Shown here: one piece after another, positions 48,743 through 56,559 of the stretch
Layout of the letters: every line of letters begins with the position of its first letter
Numbering within the stretch: position 1 is the first letter of the stretch
From: Bacillus sp. 103mf
GTDB taxonomy: Bacteria > Bacillota > Bacilli > Bacillales > Bacillaceae_G
Reading direction: 5' to 3'
Assembly: GCF_900116295.1 (NCBI RefSeq)
Contig: NZ_FPAF01000001.1
Location: 994,269-1,050,827 of the forward strand
Length of the DNA stretch: 56,559 nucleotides
Notes under the pieces: model-generated
Databases searched by the model: none
Seen by the model: only the letters and a program-made list of their open reading frames with translations
Told to the model about the DNA's origin: nothing
Program-made: the position numbers and the translations under genes

Positions 48743-50008
48743 TTATGCAGATGTTTTTGTATCTTGCTCAAGTACAGTACCATCTTGAAGCACTAATTTT
48801 GGCGCAGCGTTTTCTGTTACTGTTTCTTTTGAAATTACACATTTTTCAATGTCCTTACGAGATGGAAGTTCAAACATCACATCTAACATAAGACCTTCAA
48901 TAATAGAACGAAGTCCACGTGCACCTGTTTTACGTTCAATTGCTTTTTTGGCAATTTCAACAAGAGCTTCTTCTTCAAACTCTAATGCAACATCATCAAG
49001 CTCCAATAACTTTTGGAACTGCTTCACAAGTGCATTTTTCGGCTTTGTTAAGATGTCAACAAGAGCGTCTTCATCAAGTGGCTCTAAGTTCGCAATAACC
49101 GGAAGACGACCAATAAATTCTGGAATTAATCCAAATTTCAATAAATCTTCTGGCAATACATGCGATAAAACATGCTTTTCTGTTACATCAGCATTTTTCT
49201 TCTCAGAACCGAAGCCAATCACTTTTTCACCAAGACGGCGTTTAATGATTGGTTCAATACCATCAAATGCACCGCCACAAATGAATAAAATGTTTGTCGT
49301 ATCAATTTGAATAAACTCTTGATGTGGATGCTTACGACCACCTTGAGGCGGAACGCTCGCTACAGTTCCTTCTAAAATTTTAAGAAGTGCCTGTTGCACA
49401 CCCTCACCAGATACGTCACGCGTAATTGACGGATTTTCTGACTTACGAGCCACTTTATCAATTTCGTCAATATAAATGATTCCTTTTTCCGCTTTCTCTA
49501 CATCATAATCAGCTGCTTGAATAAGTTTTAATAAGATGTTTTCTACATCTTCCCCTACGTATCCAGCTTCCGTTAAAGATGTTGCATCAGCAATTGCAAA
49601 CGGAACATTTAAAATACGCGCTAATGTTTGAGCTAATAACGTTTTACCGCTACCTGTCGGCCCAATTAAAGAAATATTACTTTTCGCTAATTCTACATCA
49701 TCAATTTTGCTGCTAGAATTAATGCGCTTGTAATGGTTATATACCGCTACCGCTAATGCTTTCTTCGCTTGATCTTGTCCGATTACGTATTCATCCAAAA
49801 TTTCACGAATTTCTACCGGCTTCGGTACATCTTTGAATTCTACTTCTTCATCTTTTGCAAGCTCCTCTTGCACGATTTCTGTGCAAAGCTCTATACATTC
49901 ATCACAAATGTAAACCCCAGGACCTGCCACAAGTTTTCGAACTTGCGTTTGTGTTTTACCACAGAAAGAACATTTTAATTGTCCTTTCTCATCATTAAAT
50001 TTAAACAT
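48743..50008 (-). CDS. clpX: ATP-dependent unfoldase ClpX
   Basis: 421 residues from ATG 50008 ([20 protein letters not shown]), which follows AAGGGGTGTG; a longer frame adds 25 atypical residues. N-terminal C4 zinc-binding domain (CSFC..CDEC), Walker [14 protein letters not shown] (about 118), Walker [10 protein letters not shown], and the IGF-type ClpP-contact region (KVIGFG). It feeds substrates to ClpP. An imperfect ACGATA/TATCGT repeat lies in the 263-bp upstream gap. Confidence 0.97.
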   Translation of the reverse strand: MFKFNDEKGQLKCSFCGKTQTQVRKLVAGPGVYICDECIELCTEIVQEELAKDEEVEFKDVPKPVEIREILDEYVIGQDQAKKALAVAVYNHYKRINSSSKIDDVELAKSNISLIGPTGSGKTLLAQTLARILNVPFAIADATSLTEAGYVGEDVENILLKLIQAADYDVEKAEKGIIYIDEIDKVARKSENPSITRDVSGEGVQQALLKILEGTVASVPPQGGRKHPHQEFIQIDTTNILFICGGAFDGIEPIIKRRLGEKVIGFGSEKKNADVTEKHVLSHVLPEDLLKFGLIPEFIGRLPVIANLEPLDEDALVDILTKPKNALVKQFQKLLELDDVALEFEEEALVEIAKKAIERKTGARGLRSIIEGLMLDVMFELPSRKDIEKCVISKETVTENAAPKLVLQDGTVLEQDTKTSA

Positions 50009-50235
50009 ATTTTCACACCCCTTACAAAGTGCTAAAACCTTGCCTTCGTATGTACACGATAAATGTATCGTATGTAAATACATATTATGTCACTACGTGG
50101 CGAGAAATACAAATAATATAGTTAGTTATGTACAAATAAAAATTTTTAAAACTTTTGAAATATGTATATTCGACTTTTGAAGAATCATTTCCTTCTTCAT
50201 AACAAAATGTTTTACAAATATATTTATATTTATAA

Positions 50236-50265
50236 AACAAGGCACGAGCAATGTCGCGCCTTGTT
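50236..50265 (-). terminator. Terminator of tig
   Basis: AACAAGGCGCGA pairs with TCGTGCCTTGTT (12 bp, one G-U) around CATTGC, then TTTATAAAT. Confidence 0.8.
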
Positions 50266-50271
50266 ATTTTA

Positions 50272-51555
50272 TTATGCAGTCTTGCTGTTATCTACTAAGA
50301 AATCTACTGCTTTACGAACTTGAAGATCTTCTTTTACACCTTCAACGTTACCAAGAGCTTGTTTCACAGCGTCTACTGGCATGTTGTACATTTCAGCCAT
50401 TTTTTCAATTTCTGCATTTACTTCTTCATCTGTTGCTTCAATGTTTTCAGCTTTGATGATTGCTTCAAGAACAAGGTTAGTTGTTACGCGTTTTGCAGCG
50501 TCTTCTTTCATTTGTCCTTTTAATTTCTCTTCATCAGTACCTGTGAATTGGTAGTAAAGTTCTAAGTTCATGCCTTGGTAGCTTAAGCGTTGTTCGAATT
50601 CGCGAACCATACGATCTAACTCAGTTTCGATCATAGCTTCTGGAATATCGATTTCTGCATTTGCAGAAGCTTTTTCTACTACTTCATCACGAACTTTGTG
50701 TTCAGCTTCTTGCTTTTTGCTTACTTCTAAGTTTTCACGAATTTTTGCTTTTAACTCATCAAGAGTTGCAACTTCTTCGTTTGCATCTTTCGCGAACTCA
50801 TCATCTAAAGCAGGAAGTTCTTTCACTTTAATTTCATGAATTGTTACTTTAAATGTAGCTGGTTTACCAGCTAGTTCAGCTGCATGGTATTCTTCTGGGA
50901 ATGATACTTCCACGTCTTTTTGTTCGCCAGCTTTTAGACCAACTAATTGCTCTTCAAAGCCTGGAATGAATGTGCCAGAACCGATTGCTAAAGAGTAGTT
51001 TTCGCCTTGTCCGCCTTCAAATGCTTCGCCATCAACGAAACCTTCGAAGTCGATTACAGCTGTATCACCGTTTGCTACAGTACCTTCTTCTTTCACTACA
51101 AGCTCAGCTTGACGCTCTTGTAAAGATGTTAATTCATTCTCTACATCTTCGTCAGTTACAGTAGCATCCATTTTCTCTACTGTTAAGCCTTTGTATTCGC
51201 CTAATTTCACTTCAGGTTTTACAGTAACTTTTGCAGTGAAAATTAAGTTTTGACCTTTTTCGAATTTCTCGATGTCGATTTCAGGATGAGCAACTGGGAA
51301 GATACCAGTTTCATCGATTGCTTCTCCGTATGCTTTTGGTAAGATGATATCTAAAGCATCTTGGTATAAAGATTCTACACCGAAGCGTTGTTCGAATAGC
51401 GGACGAGGCATTTTCCCTTTACGGAAGCCCGGTACATTAATTGTTTTTACTACTTTTTTGAACGCAGCGTCTAAAGAGTTGTTTACTTCTTTCGCATCAA
51501 CTTCAATTGTTAAAACGCCAACGTTTCCTTCTAATTTTTCCCATTTTGCAGCCAT
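50272..51555 (-). CDS. tig: Trigger factor
   Basis: 427 residues. Ribosome-binding domain with the signature [17 protein letters not shown] (about 43-59), an FKBP-type PPIase domain (about 150-245; [20 protein letters not shown]) and a long helical C-terminal chaperone domain. It meets nascent chains at the exit tunnel. Sits upstream of clpX. Confidence 0.97.
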   Translation of the reverse strand: MAAKWEKLEGNVGVLTIEVDAKEVNNSLDAAFKKVVKTINVPGFRKGKMPRPLFEQRFGVESLYQDALDIILPKAYGEAIDETGIFPVAHPEIDIEKFEKGQNLIFTAKVTVKPEVKLGEYKGLTVEKMDATVTDEDVENELTSLQERQAELVVKEEGTVANGDTAVIDFEGFVDGEAFEGGQGENYSLAIGSGTFIPGFEEQLVGLKAGEQKDVEVSFPEEYHAAELAGKPATFKVTIHEIKVKELPALDDEFAKDANEEVATLDELKAKIRENLEVSKKQEAEHKVRDEVVEKASANAEIDIPEAMIETELDRMVREFEQRLSYQGMNLELYYQFTGTDEEKLKGQMKEDAAKRVTTNLVLEAIIKAENIEATDEEVNAEIEKMAEMYNMPVDAVKQALGNVEGVKEDLQVRKAVDFLVDNSKTA

Positions 51556-51795
51556 TTATTCTTTCCCTCCAACTATAATAATGTATGCACATACCTTTAG
51601 AGATCGAGGCCTTTATCGTTTCTCAAAAAGAAACAACAAACGCAAACTGATAAATTCAGCCTTCTATCCACTATAAAAAACTTGGGACATATACTTCTCA
51701 ATCTACTATTTGCCCAAAAGACAAATACGGTATATTTTGTTCGAGAATAATATGAAACATATAAGTAAGAGAATATTTGTTTCTATTCTCTTATA

Positions 51796-51817
51796 AAAAG
51801 GCAGATTTAAGCCTTTT
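51796..51817 (-). terminator. Terminator after the TPR protein gene
   Basis: AAAAGGC and GCCTTTT pair around TTAAATCT, followed by TATAAG. A second hairpin AAGAGAATA/TATTCTCTT lies next to it at about 51768-51793. The remainder of the 322-bp gap 51556-51877 holds the tig promoter region and no gene. Confidence 0.6.
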
Positions 51818-51877
51818 GCAACCCTTACATTATAACATAGAATACTCTCGTTTCAATAACTGAAACATTCTTTTTCA

Positions 51878-52882
51878 TTATACTGGCATAAACCCTTCTT
51901 TCTCAATACGTAAAAACCACTGATATGCGATATGGTATTCTTCCAGTGTAATATCATATTCACGAAGAAGCTTCTCTTCATCGATTGGCATTCCAAAGCG
52001 CTTCCTTCCAACTCTCTCTAAAACAGCTGCCCATAACTCGTCTTTGTCTGTTAATAGAGGAAACGGGAAGAGACTTGTCTGCATTTCTTTCCAATATGTA
52101 ATCATTGCCCCATACATCGATGGATTATCATGCTCTAATCGTTCAGATAATATATGTAACACTTCTCCTGTATCATATTGATTATAAGCCAAATTAGCCG
52201 GTATAACTGTTATTATCTCACCAAATTTTTCTACATCTATCTTTTCTTGCATTCCAAATTCCATCAATGCGTATAAGATAGAAGTTTTAATATACGGGTG
52301 TTTCGTTTCATCTAATAAAAATGTACGCAACGTCGGCAACGCCTTCTCGACATGTTTAGTCGCAAGACGATTCACCGCGCGCAGTTGCTCCCCGTAGTCA
52401 CCAGTCAGCAAGGCATCCGCAAACGCAGGTTCATCAAAAGATAAACCGTCATCTATCTCTACTACTTCTTCACTCTCTAGCATACTCTTTGCAAACAAAG
52501 CAAGTTGTGCTAATTTTTCCTTTTGCTCTACTGTTATTTCTTTCGTTTGCAAAACAGACTGCACCGTTTCAATAATACCTTCATAATCATTTATTTGCAC
52601 TAAAATCGTAATATACGTTTCGAGAATATCTTGAAATAAGAACTCACCTGTTTCAAGCAATTTCTCGCATCGCTCTTTTGCTTCTTTCATTTCCTTTAAT
52701 TCTAGCAAACAAATAACTGAAGCTAATTCTGATTGCTCTGTCTGCGCACCGTATTGGCGCAACATTTCGAAGTTTTTTAACGCATCTTCAAACCGACGCT
52801 CGCGCAATGCAATAAATCCTTCATCGGTAAATCGCGCTGACAATTGCGGAAACAATACGACCGTACTTTCTTTTTTATCCAT
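51878..52882 (-). CDS. ysoA: TPR-repeat protein (YsoA-like)
   Basis: 334 residues. TPR-like helical repeats at about 15-130 (EGFIALRERRFEDALKNFEM; EMKEAKERCEKLLETGEFLF), an acidic link (about 140-150), and a helical HEAT-like second half (about 155-320). Position upstream of tig matches B. subtilis ysoA. Function unknown; a scaffold role is only a guess. Promoter is in the 52883-53060 gap. Confidence 0.85.
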   Translation of the reverse strand: MDKKESTVVLFPQLSARFTDEGFIALRERRFEDALKNFEMLRQYGAQTEQSELASVICLLELKEMKEAKERCEKLLETGEFLFQDILETYITILVQINDYEGIIETVQSVLQTKEITVEQKEKLAQLALFAKSMLESEEVVEIDDGLSFDEPAFADALLTGDYGEQLRAVNRLATKHVEKALPTLRTFLLDETKHPYIKTSILYALMEFGMQEKIDVEKFGEIITVIPANLAYNQYDTGEVLHILSERLEHDNPSMYGAMITYWKEMQTSLFPFPLLTDKDELWAAVLERVGRKRFGMPIDEEKLLREYDITLEEYHIAYQWFLRIEKEGFMPV

Positions 52883-53058
52883 ACGCTCGCCTCTTTTTTT
52901 AGATTTTCAATACACTTTAAAGTTAATATAACAAATGACAGTTCGGAACACAATAATTGACATCTGTTCGTTTTTATTGAGAAAATGCCGATTTCTGTTA
53001 TACAAAAAATTGAACATATCAGCGGGAAATATGAAAGCAGAAATTTCATAAATAAAAC

Positions 53059-53089
53059 AAAAAACTCTCTGCTGCCGATGCGGAGAGTC
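53059..53089 (-). terminator. Terminator of the small membrane-protein pair
   Basis: ACTCTCCGC pairs with GCAGAGAGT (one bulge) around the central bases, followed by TTTTTTGTTTT on the minus strand. Confidence 0.8.
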
Positions 53090-53337
53090 TAATGGAAAGC
53101 TTTTATAATAGTAGGGTATATAAAGAGGGTTATCATTTGAAGAACAATAAACGTCATCACGATGATGCTAAAAAAGACAATAAGCTTACTACGCTTCATT
53201 AACAACATAATAATTATGATTGTACCGATGATTAAACAGATGAAAAATATACTTACACTTGAGCTTAATAATCCACTTGGAAACATGAATAATAAGATTA
53301 CACTACAAACTCCAATCATTCCTAATAGCCATTCCAT
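53089..53337 (-). CDS. Small membrane protein, 82 aa
   Basis: Three hydrophobic segments (about 1-20, 24-46 and 52-76) with a short KRSK cytoplasmic loop at about 48-51. ATG follows TTAAGGGGACAGAGA. No family recognised. It begins 23 bp after the stop of an even smaller hydrophobic ORF and ends in a clear terminator, so the two form a two-gene unit. Function cannot be inferred. Confidence 0.75.
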   Translation of the reverse strand: MEWLLGMIGVCSVILLFMFPSGLLSSSVSIFFICLIIGTIIIIMLLMKRSKLIVFFSIIVMTFIVLQMITLFIYPTIIKAFH

Positions 53338-53360
53338 TCTCTGTCCCCTTAAGTCTTTAT

Positions 53361-53465
53361 TTATGCTATTAACTGTTTTACAACCTCAATCATGTGAGTC
53401 AGTTTATCATACGCAATAACTCCAAAAGCAATCGTTAAAGCTGCTACAGCTAATCCTTTCATCAT
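53361..53465 (-). CDS. 34-aa hydrophobic peptide
   Basis: The reading frame starts MMKGLAVAALTIAFGVIAYD and continues KLTHMIEVVKQLIA. A strong site (GAGGAGG) lies 7 bases before the ATG. One membrane-spanning segment (about 4-20) precedes an amphipathic tail. It could be a small membrane protein, a secreted or signalling peptide, or a toxin-like peptide; no partner gene points to one of these. It is followed by the 82-aa membrane protein in the same unit. Confidence 0.65.
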   Translation of the reverse strand: MMKGLAVAALTIAFGVIAYDKLTHMIEVVKQLIA

Positions 53466-53606
53466 TTTTTCCTCCTCGATTCGTCTTTGTTACCTTTATT
53501 ATAAAATGTTTAAAAATAGTTACCATCGAACTACCTTACATATACCTTACAGAATTGTAAGATTCCTCAAAAAATACCACCTCAGTTAACATACACTGGG
53601 GGAGTT

Positions 53607-53833
53607 CTATGAAATTTCTCTATATTCATCTACAAAATTTATATTCTTTTCTTGATAATTTTTAGGAGCTTTAACTCTTAAACGAATTGATTTCTGAAAG
53701 ACTTTAGGATTGAAATAATAACATAAATCGGTTTGAGGACAATATACACTATAAAGTTTCATTTCACTGTTCGTTTCTTCCTTCTTATATTTAACATTTC
53801 TTTCTGCATAAATGATATAATACTATTGCGATG
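53607..53833 (-). pseudogene. C-terminal fragment of a group I intron-type PD-(D/E)XK endonuclease-like protein
   Basis: The open frame begins just after a TAG at about 53834 and reads ..AERNVKYKKEETNSEMKLYS, then VYCPQTDLCYYFNPKVFQKS and IRLRVKAPKNYQEKNINFVD before EYREIS and a stop at 53607-53609. The blocks YxVYCPxTDxCY, RLRVxxPKN and QxKNINFxxxY match the end of the family described as group I intron PD-(D/E)XK endonuclease (I-Ssp6803I-like), recognised from memory. The N-terminal catalytic half is absent. A 51-residue ORF from ATG 53762 exists but has a poorly spaced ribosome-binding site. It is the main content of the 400-bp gap 53466-53866. Confidence 0.65.
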
Positions 53834-53866
53834 ATTCTGAAATTAATAACGAAAGGATGATTCACT

Positions 53867-54481
53867 ATGTTCAAAAAAGTAGCAGCTGATATGCTTGGCT
53901 TAAGTGATATTGGAACCGTCATTACCCCTGCTGATTACGATAAAGTAGATGCTGATGATTATGTCATGCATGAAGAAAATGAAAAAATTTATTTTTTAAT
54001 CAAATCAAAAACAGACGAATATTGCTTTACAAATACAGCTCTTATTCACGTTGACGGAACGAGTGCCGTAAGTAAGAAACGTACACTTCGCCGTTATAAA
54101 TACAACACTCATAAAATTTCTAACGTCCTGCTCGAAACGGCTGGTACTGTCGATTTAGATATTGAAATTAAATTTACTATGGGCGGGGAGCATTACTCCA
54201 TTGATATACATAAAAAACATATTGAAGAAGTAAAAGATTTATATAAAGCACTTCTAAAAATTGCTGAAATTACTCACGAAAATGACATCGCAACGCAATA
54301 CGCACATAAAAGCCTGGAAATGGCATCTTCTACATTAAGTAATGTAAGAAATGCTGAATTAGATCTTGCCGCACAGTTTAAAGAAATTAATCAGATTGCA
54401 TTCAACTGGCTTGTTGATACGAAGAAACAATACAATGTAAAAGATTTCGGATTTGTATTTGAGAAGTTTATTAACAATTAA
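53867..54481 (+). CDS. PH domain-containing protein (YvbH-type)
   Basis: 204 residues. Bacterial PH-like domain (about 25-135; YVMHEENEKIYFLIKSKTDE, YCFTNTALIHVDGTSAVSKK) and a helical C-terminal region (about 140-200; QFKEINQIAFNWLVDTKKQY) as in B. subtilis YvbH. No signal peptide, so cytoplasmic. ATG follows GAAAGGATG. Monocistronic with its own terminator. Molecular role unknown. Confidence 0.85.
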   Translation: MFKKVAADMLGLSDIGTVITPADYDKVDADDYVMHEENEKIYFLIKSKTDEYCFTNTALIHVDGTSAVSKKRTLRRYKYNTHKISNVLLETAGTVDLDIEIKFTMGGEHYSIDIHKKHIEEVKDLYKALLKIAEITHENDIATQYAHKSLEMASSTLSNVRNAELDLAAQFKEINQIAFNWLVDTKKQYNVKDFGFVFEKFINN

Positions 54482-54492
54482 TGTACATTACG

Positions 54493-54532
54493 AAAAAGGA
54501 AAGCAGTCTTTGCGGCGCTTTCCTCTTTTTTC
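54493..54532 (+). terminator. Terminator after the PH-domain gene
   Basis: AGGAAAGC pairs with GCTTTCCT with an inner GC continuation, followed by CTTTTTTCT. Confidence 0.88.
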
Positions 54533-54562
54533 TATATTAATCTGTCAGTTCTATAAGACGTA

Positions 54563-54870
54563 TTAAGTATTGTTTTCTTCAAGCACTTCCAAAAGGCCCT
54601 CTAGTCTCTTACTGTAGCCAAAAAGCTCTTGCCAACTATCTCTGTTTTTGAATGTACTTTTTTAAATAAATCCCACTTAATCTTTCTTCCATCCAAGAAA
54701 CTCGATACTAACCCTGCTACAAAATCATCATATTCGATTAACTCGGCATAAATATCACTAAACGTATCATCTTGACAACAACAATTGGAATAATTCAAAA
54801 AAGACTATTCACTATGTAGTTTAAATTTTTCTTGAAATTCTGCTTTCAAGGAAGTTTCTTTTGTGTCTTT
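54563..54870 (-). pseudogene. Frameshifted hypothetical gene
   Basis: Three coding-like blocks lie in different frames. Block 1 (about 54870-54810) reads KETSLKAEFQEKFKLHSE. Block 2 (54798 downward) reads CCCQDDTFSDIYAELIEYDD then FVAGLVSSFLDGRKIKWDLF and KK. At the A6 run near 54662 the frame changes, and block 3 reads STFKNRDSWQELFGYSKRLE and GLLEVLEENNT before a stop at 54563-54565. Staying in block 2's frame ends early at 54601. A one-base change in the A run explains the last shift. The parent family was not recognised. Confidence 0.6.
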
Positions 54871-54921
54871 TTCATTTCAGAAAAATCAATTTAAAACACC
54901 AGTCTCTCCTCACAATCTAAA

Positions 54922-55407
54922 TTAAATCGTATACTTCAACTTTTCTATTGTCTTAAGAATCTCATTTCTATTCTTTGAAAGTTTTATCCATTTCGGAAGT
55001 CTACTTTCAATACTTAAATAATATGGTCTAAATGGCCTTAAGCGTTTCTGAACATAATCTTCTACACGATGAAGATGTTCAAGATTAAAGAACCAAAGAG
55101 TATGACCACAACATTCCTTTTGCAAATATAAAGGTAAACCAAAGTACCAATCAACACCATGTTTTTCATTAGATAATTCATGATTAAATGCCCATGAATT
55201 ATCCCATCTTCTTTTAGGGTGAATGTCTTTTGTTAATCCACATTTACCACATAATAACCGTTTAGATTCATGACCTATATATCTAGACTCATCTTTTCCT
55301 TTTGCGTTATCAGGGGTAAAAACCCTCGCACAACTATTACATCTAGGACAATAAACTAAGAATAAATCCGCATGCTCTATTAACATTCCACCGTAGTTAC
55401 CTAGCAT
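54922..55407 (-). CDS. Zinc-ribbon hypothetical protein
   Basis: 161 residues from ATG 55407; an upstream TTG (55452) would add 15 residues but has no good ribosome-binding site. An N-terminal zinc ribbon is visible as C20-P-R-C23 and C53-G-K-C56. The C-terminal SIESRLPKWIKLSKNRNEIL block, followed by KTIEKLK, resembles the conserved end of a widespread family of uncharacterised zinc-ribbon proteins (SLASRLPKW..KNR pattern, from memory). WAFNHELSNEKHGVDWYFGL and HTLWFFNLEHLHRVEDYVQK fill the middle. Function unknown. It looks intact, unlike its neighbours. Confidence 0.7.
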   Translation of the reverse strand: MLGNYGGMLIEHADLFLVYCPRCNSCARVFTPDNAKGKDESRYIGHESKRLLCGKCGLTKDIHPKRRWDNSWAFNHELSNEKHGVDWYFGLPLYLQKECCGHTLWFFNLEHLHRVEDYVQKRLRPFRPYYLSIESRLPKWIKLSKNRNEILKTIEKLKYTI

Positions 55408-55428
55408 ATTTTCGTTCCACCGCTTTCT

Positions 55429-55582
55429 TTGACTATTTAGATATAACAACAAAAGTGATTACCTTATAAATAATCACCGTCGTCATACTCTAAAAGTTAT
55501 CACAACTTTGTTCAATCATCCTACATCTGCACAACGAGAAGACGGTTATTTTATTCAGCAAATGGAAAATTGCTCATTCTAA
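55429..55582 (+). other. Possible coding fragment, C-terminal end of an unidentified protein
   Basis: A short open frame on the plus strand, without a credible start, ends LKVITTLFNHPTSAQREDGY then FIQQMENCSF and TAA at 55580-55582. Residue composition looks protein-like, but it overlaps the upstream side of the zinc-ribbon gene. No family recognised. Confidence 0.3.
55455..55480. repeat. Interrupted palindrome upstream of the zinc-ribbon gene
   Basis: GTGATTA and TAATCAC (7 bp) are separated by 9 bases, just upstream of the candidate starts at 55452 and 55407. It could be an operator. Confidence 0.4.
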
Positions 55583-56060
55583 TGCAAAGATGTATTCCCT
55601 TTCATTTTTATATCAAGTTTTCCATCTGCATCAACAGATTTAATAGTTATTACAGCATTTCCAGAATAACCTTTTTTAAAATATCCAATCACGTATTTTA
55701 TGTATAAATTCCCTTGTGTATCTTTATATTGAAGTTTTATTGCGCCCTTAACAAAATCTTTAGTAGCGTTCTCAACTGGATTTACGTTGAGTGTATATTC
55801 TTTACTAGATGCAATTAAAGGTATCTTAATATCTGATTTAATATTATTATAGGTCAAATATACACCCGATACTTCTTTATTCGTTTAATTTTTCACCTTA
55901 ATATCAAACCCATCTCTTGTAAGAATATAACCTATAAGTCCTAAAATCCCTATTATCATAACCGTTGTTACAACTACAATTTTTTCTATTTGATATTTCT
56001 GCTACTAATAAATATTTTGTTCCTTATTCAAATACCCTGCTCCATTAGCAGAAAAAGTAA
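55579..56060 (-). pseudogene. Decayed single-span membrane protein gene
   Basis: On the minus strand one frame reads EKIVVVTTVMIIGILGLIGY and ILTRDGFDIKVKN, a membrane helix plus stalk, then TAA at 55885-55887, and without a frame change TNKEVSGVYLTYNNIKSDIK continues through IPLIASSKEYTLNVNPVENA to the end at 55579. In the same frame further upstream, NGAGYLNKEQNIY is followed by two TAG codons. So one frame holds a coding-like protein cut by at least three stops. A 92-residue product from TTG 55857 is possible but lacks a good start. Family not recognised. Confidence 0.6.
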
Positions 56061-56089
56061 CCTACTTTAACTTTTAAACAAAATAAAAA

Positions 56090-56123
56090 CCTCTTACATC
56101 GTTTAAATAAACGATGTAAGAGG
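56090..56123 (-). terminator. Perfect 16-bp palindromic terminator
   Basis: CCTCTTACATCGTTTA and TAAACGATGTAAGAGG pair without mismatch around AA. On the minus strand TTTTTATTTTG follows, so it acts on transcripts coming from the right. Confidence 0.85.
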
Positions 56124-56136
56124 TATAAAAAAAGGA

Positions 56137-56162
56137 GACGCAGGGAGGTTAGTCCTTGCGCC
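56137..56162 (-). terminator. Second stacked terminator
   Basis: GGCGCAAGGA pairs with TCCCTGCGTC (one mismatch, one G-U) around CTAACC and is followed by TCCTTTTTTT on the minus strand, just upstream of the 56090 terminator. Confidence 0.7.
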
Positions 56163-56168
56163 TTCTCT

Positions 56169-56197
56169 TGCTATAATCTTCCGCTCGTATTATAGCA
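56169..56197. repeat. Inverted repeat TGCTATAAT / ATTATAGCA
   Basis: Nine-base perfect arms 11 bases apart. Each arm contains TATAAT, so each strand has a -10-like box pointing inward. The -35 regions are weak. The gap 55888-56462 contains this repeat, the two terminators and no intact gene; short coding-like frames in 56300-56462 could not be assigned. Confidence 0.55.
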
Positions 56198-56462
56198 TAT
56201 TGTCGTTATTGCTTGTGGTGAGCGATACTATGGCGCATTTATACGATTCTATTACGTGTGGCGTCCGTAATAATGTGGTGTTAATGCGGCTTTTCCCCTT
56301 CAATTAGTCAACTGGTAATTACTTCGACACAATACAATACTCTACATTACTTTCATTCAATAAACGCAAACTTCTCGATGACTTTTCCGTATTTAAACGC
56401 TACTACAATTCGTAAAATCGCCGGGCTTTCCAATTATAATAAGTTTCGATAAATGCGTTGTT

Positions 56463-56559
56463 TTATTGCTGATTCTTCATTTCATCTTGCCACTTATCAC
56501 CAACACCACCGCTAGGCGTATTCCAACGACCTTCTTCACGCAGAATCTTGGCTTTCTCC
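56463..56559 (-). CDS. 3' end of an unidentified CDS (start outside window)
   Basis: The last 31 codons are visible: KAKILREEGRWNTPSGGVGD then KWQDEMKNQQ and TAA at 56463-56465. The family was not recognised. Codon use is richer in G and C than the AT-rich neighbours. It is the probable source of transcripts stopped at 56137-56162 and 56090-56123. Confidence 0.6.
   Translation of the reverse strand, partial: EKAKILREEGRWNTPSGGVGDKWQDEMKNQQ

Noticed and set aside
56200-56462. Short minus-strand frames such as one reading ESPAILRIVVAFKYGKVIEK
   Set aside because: They are about 20-30 codons, lack start signals, and could not be tied to any family; too short to call.

Overview
The window reads as a chromosomal segment of a low-GC, spore-forming Firmicute of the Bacillus cereus group, possibly a divergent member such as B. 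cytotoxicus. That species-level guess is inference; no 16S or other marker is present. The evidence is Bacillus gene order and content (safA, nad genes, obg-spo0B, spoIVF, mre-min, spoIIB, folC-valS-ysxE-spoVID-hem, lonA-lonB-clpX-tig) plus several copies of two dispersed intergenic repeats of the bcr type known from this group.

Layout. 1-731: 5' part of spore coat gene safA. 964-6277: NAD de novo synthesis, nadA-nadC-nadB on the minus strand, divergent from a NifS-like cysteine desulfurase and the repressor nadR. 6365-8405: a MOSC protein and a metallo-beta-lactamase-fold protein. 8803-9657: pheA. 9756-14768: a Bce-type unit of response regulator, histidine kinase, ABC ATPase, one intact permease and one permease reduced by an internal deletion. 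15049-19459: obg, spo0B, the rplU-prp-rpmA ribosomal operon with an L21 leader, and RNase G. 19811-25577: spoIVFA/B, minCD, mreBCD. 25749-29639: radC, maf, spoIIB, folC. 29799-35240: valS with a T-box leader, ysxE, spoVID. 35684-42084: the heme operon hemAXCDBL. 42558-43429: ohrR-ohr. 43789-52882: ysxC, lonA, lonB, clpX, tig and a TPR protein.

The right end, from about 53.0 kb, is different. It holds two small membrane-protein genes, a PH-domain protein, a zinc-ribbon protein, and several broken genes and fragments: a C-terminal piece of a group I intron-type PD-(D/E)XK endonuclease-like protein, a frameshifted ORF, and a membrane protein with an in-frame stop. The window closes with stacked terminators and the 3' end of an unidentified CDS. 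It looks like a decaying accessory boundary.

Functional links. The Fe-S protein NadA is served by the adjacent desulfurase, and NadR can sense the end product. SpoIVFA restrains SpoIVFB. Prp matures L27, which carries the cleavable N-terminal extension. Spo0B and Obg both feed sporulation entry. SafA, SpoVID and YsxE are coat proteins. Two intergenic repeat families fill most of the gaps between conserved operons, and often overlap the stop codon of the flanking gene. No rRNA, tRNA, CRISPR array or intact IS element was seen, and I found no clear undescribed system. The best leads are the modular repeats, the permease deletion and the degraded right end.
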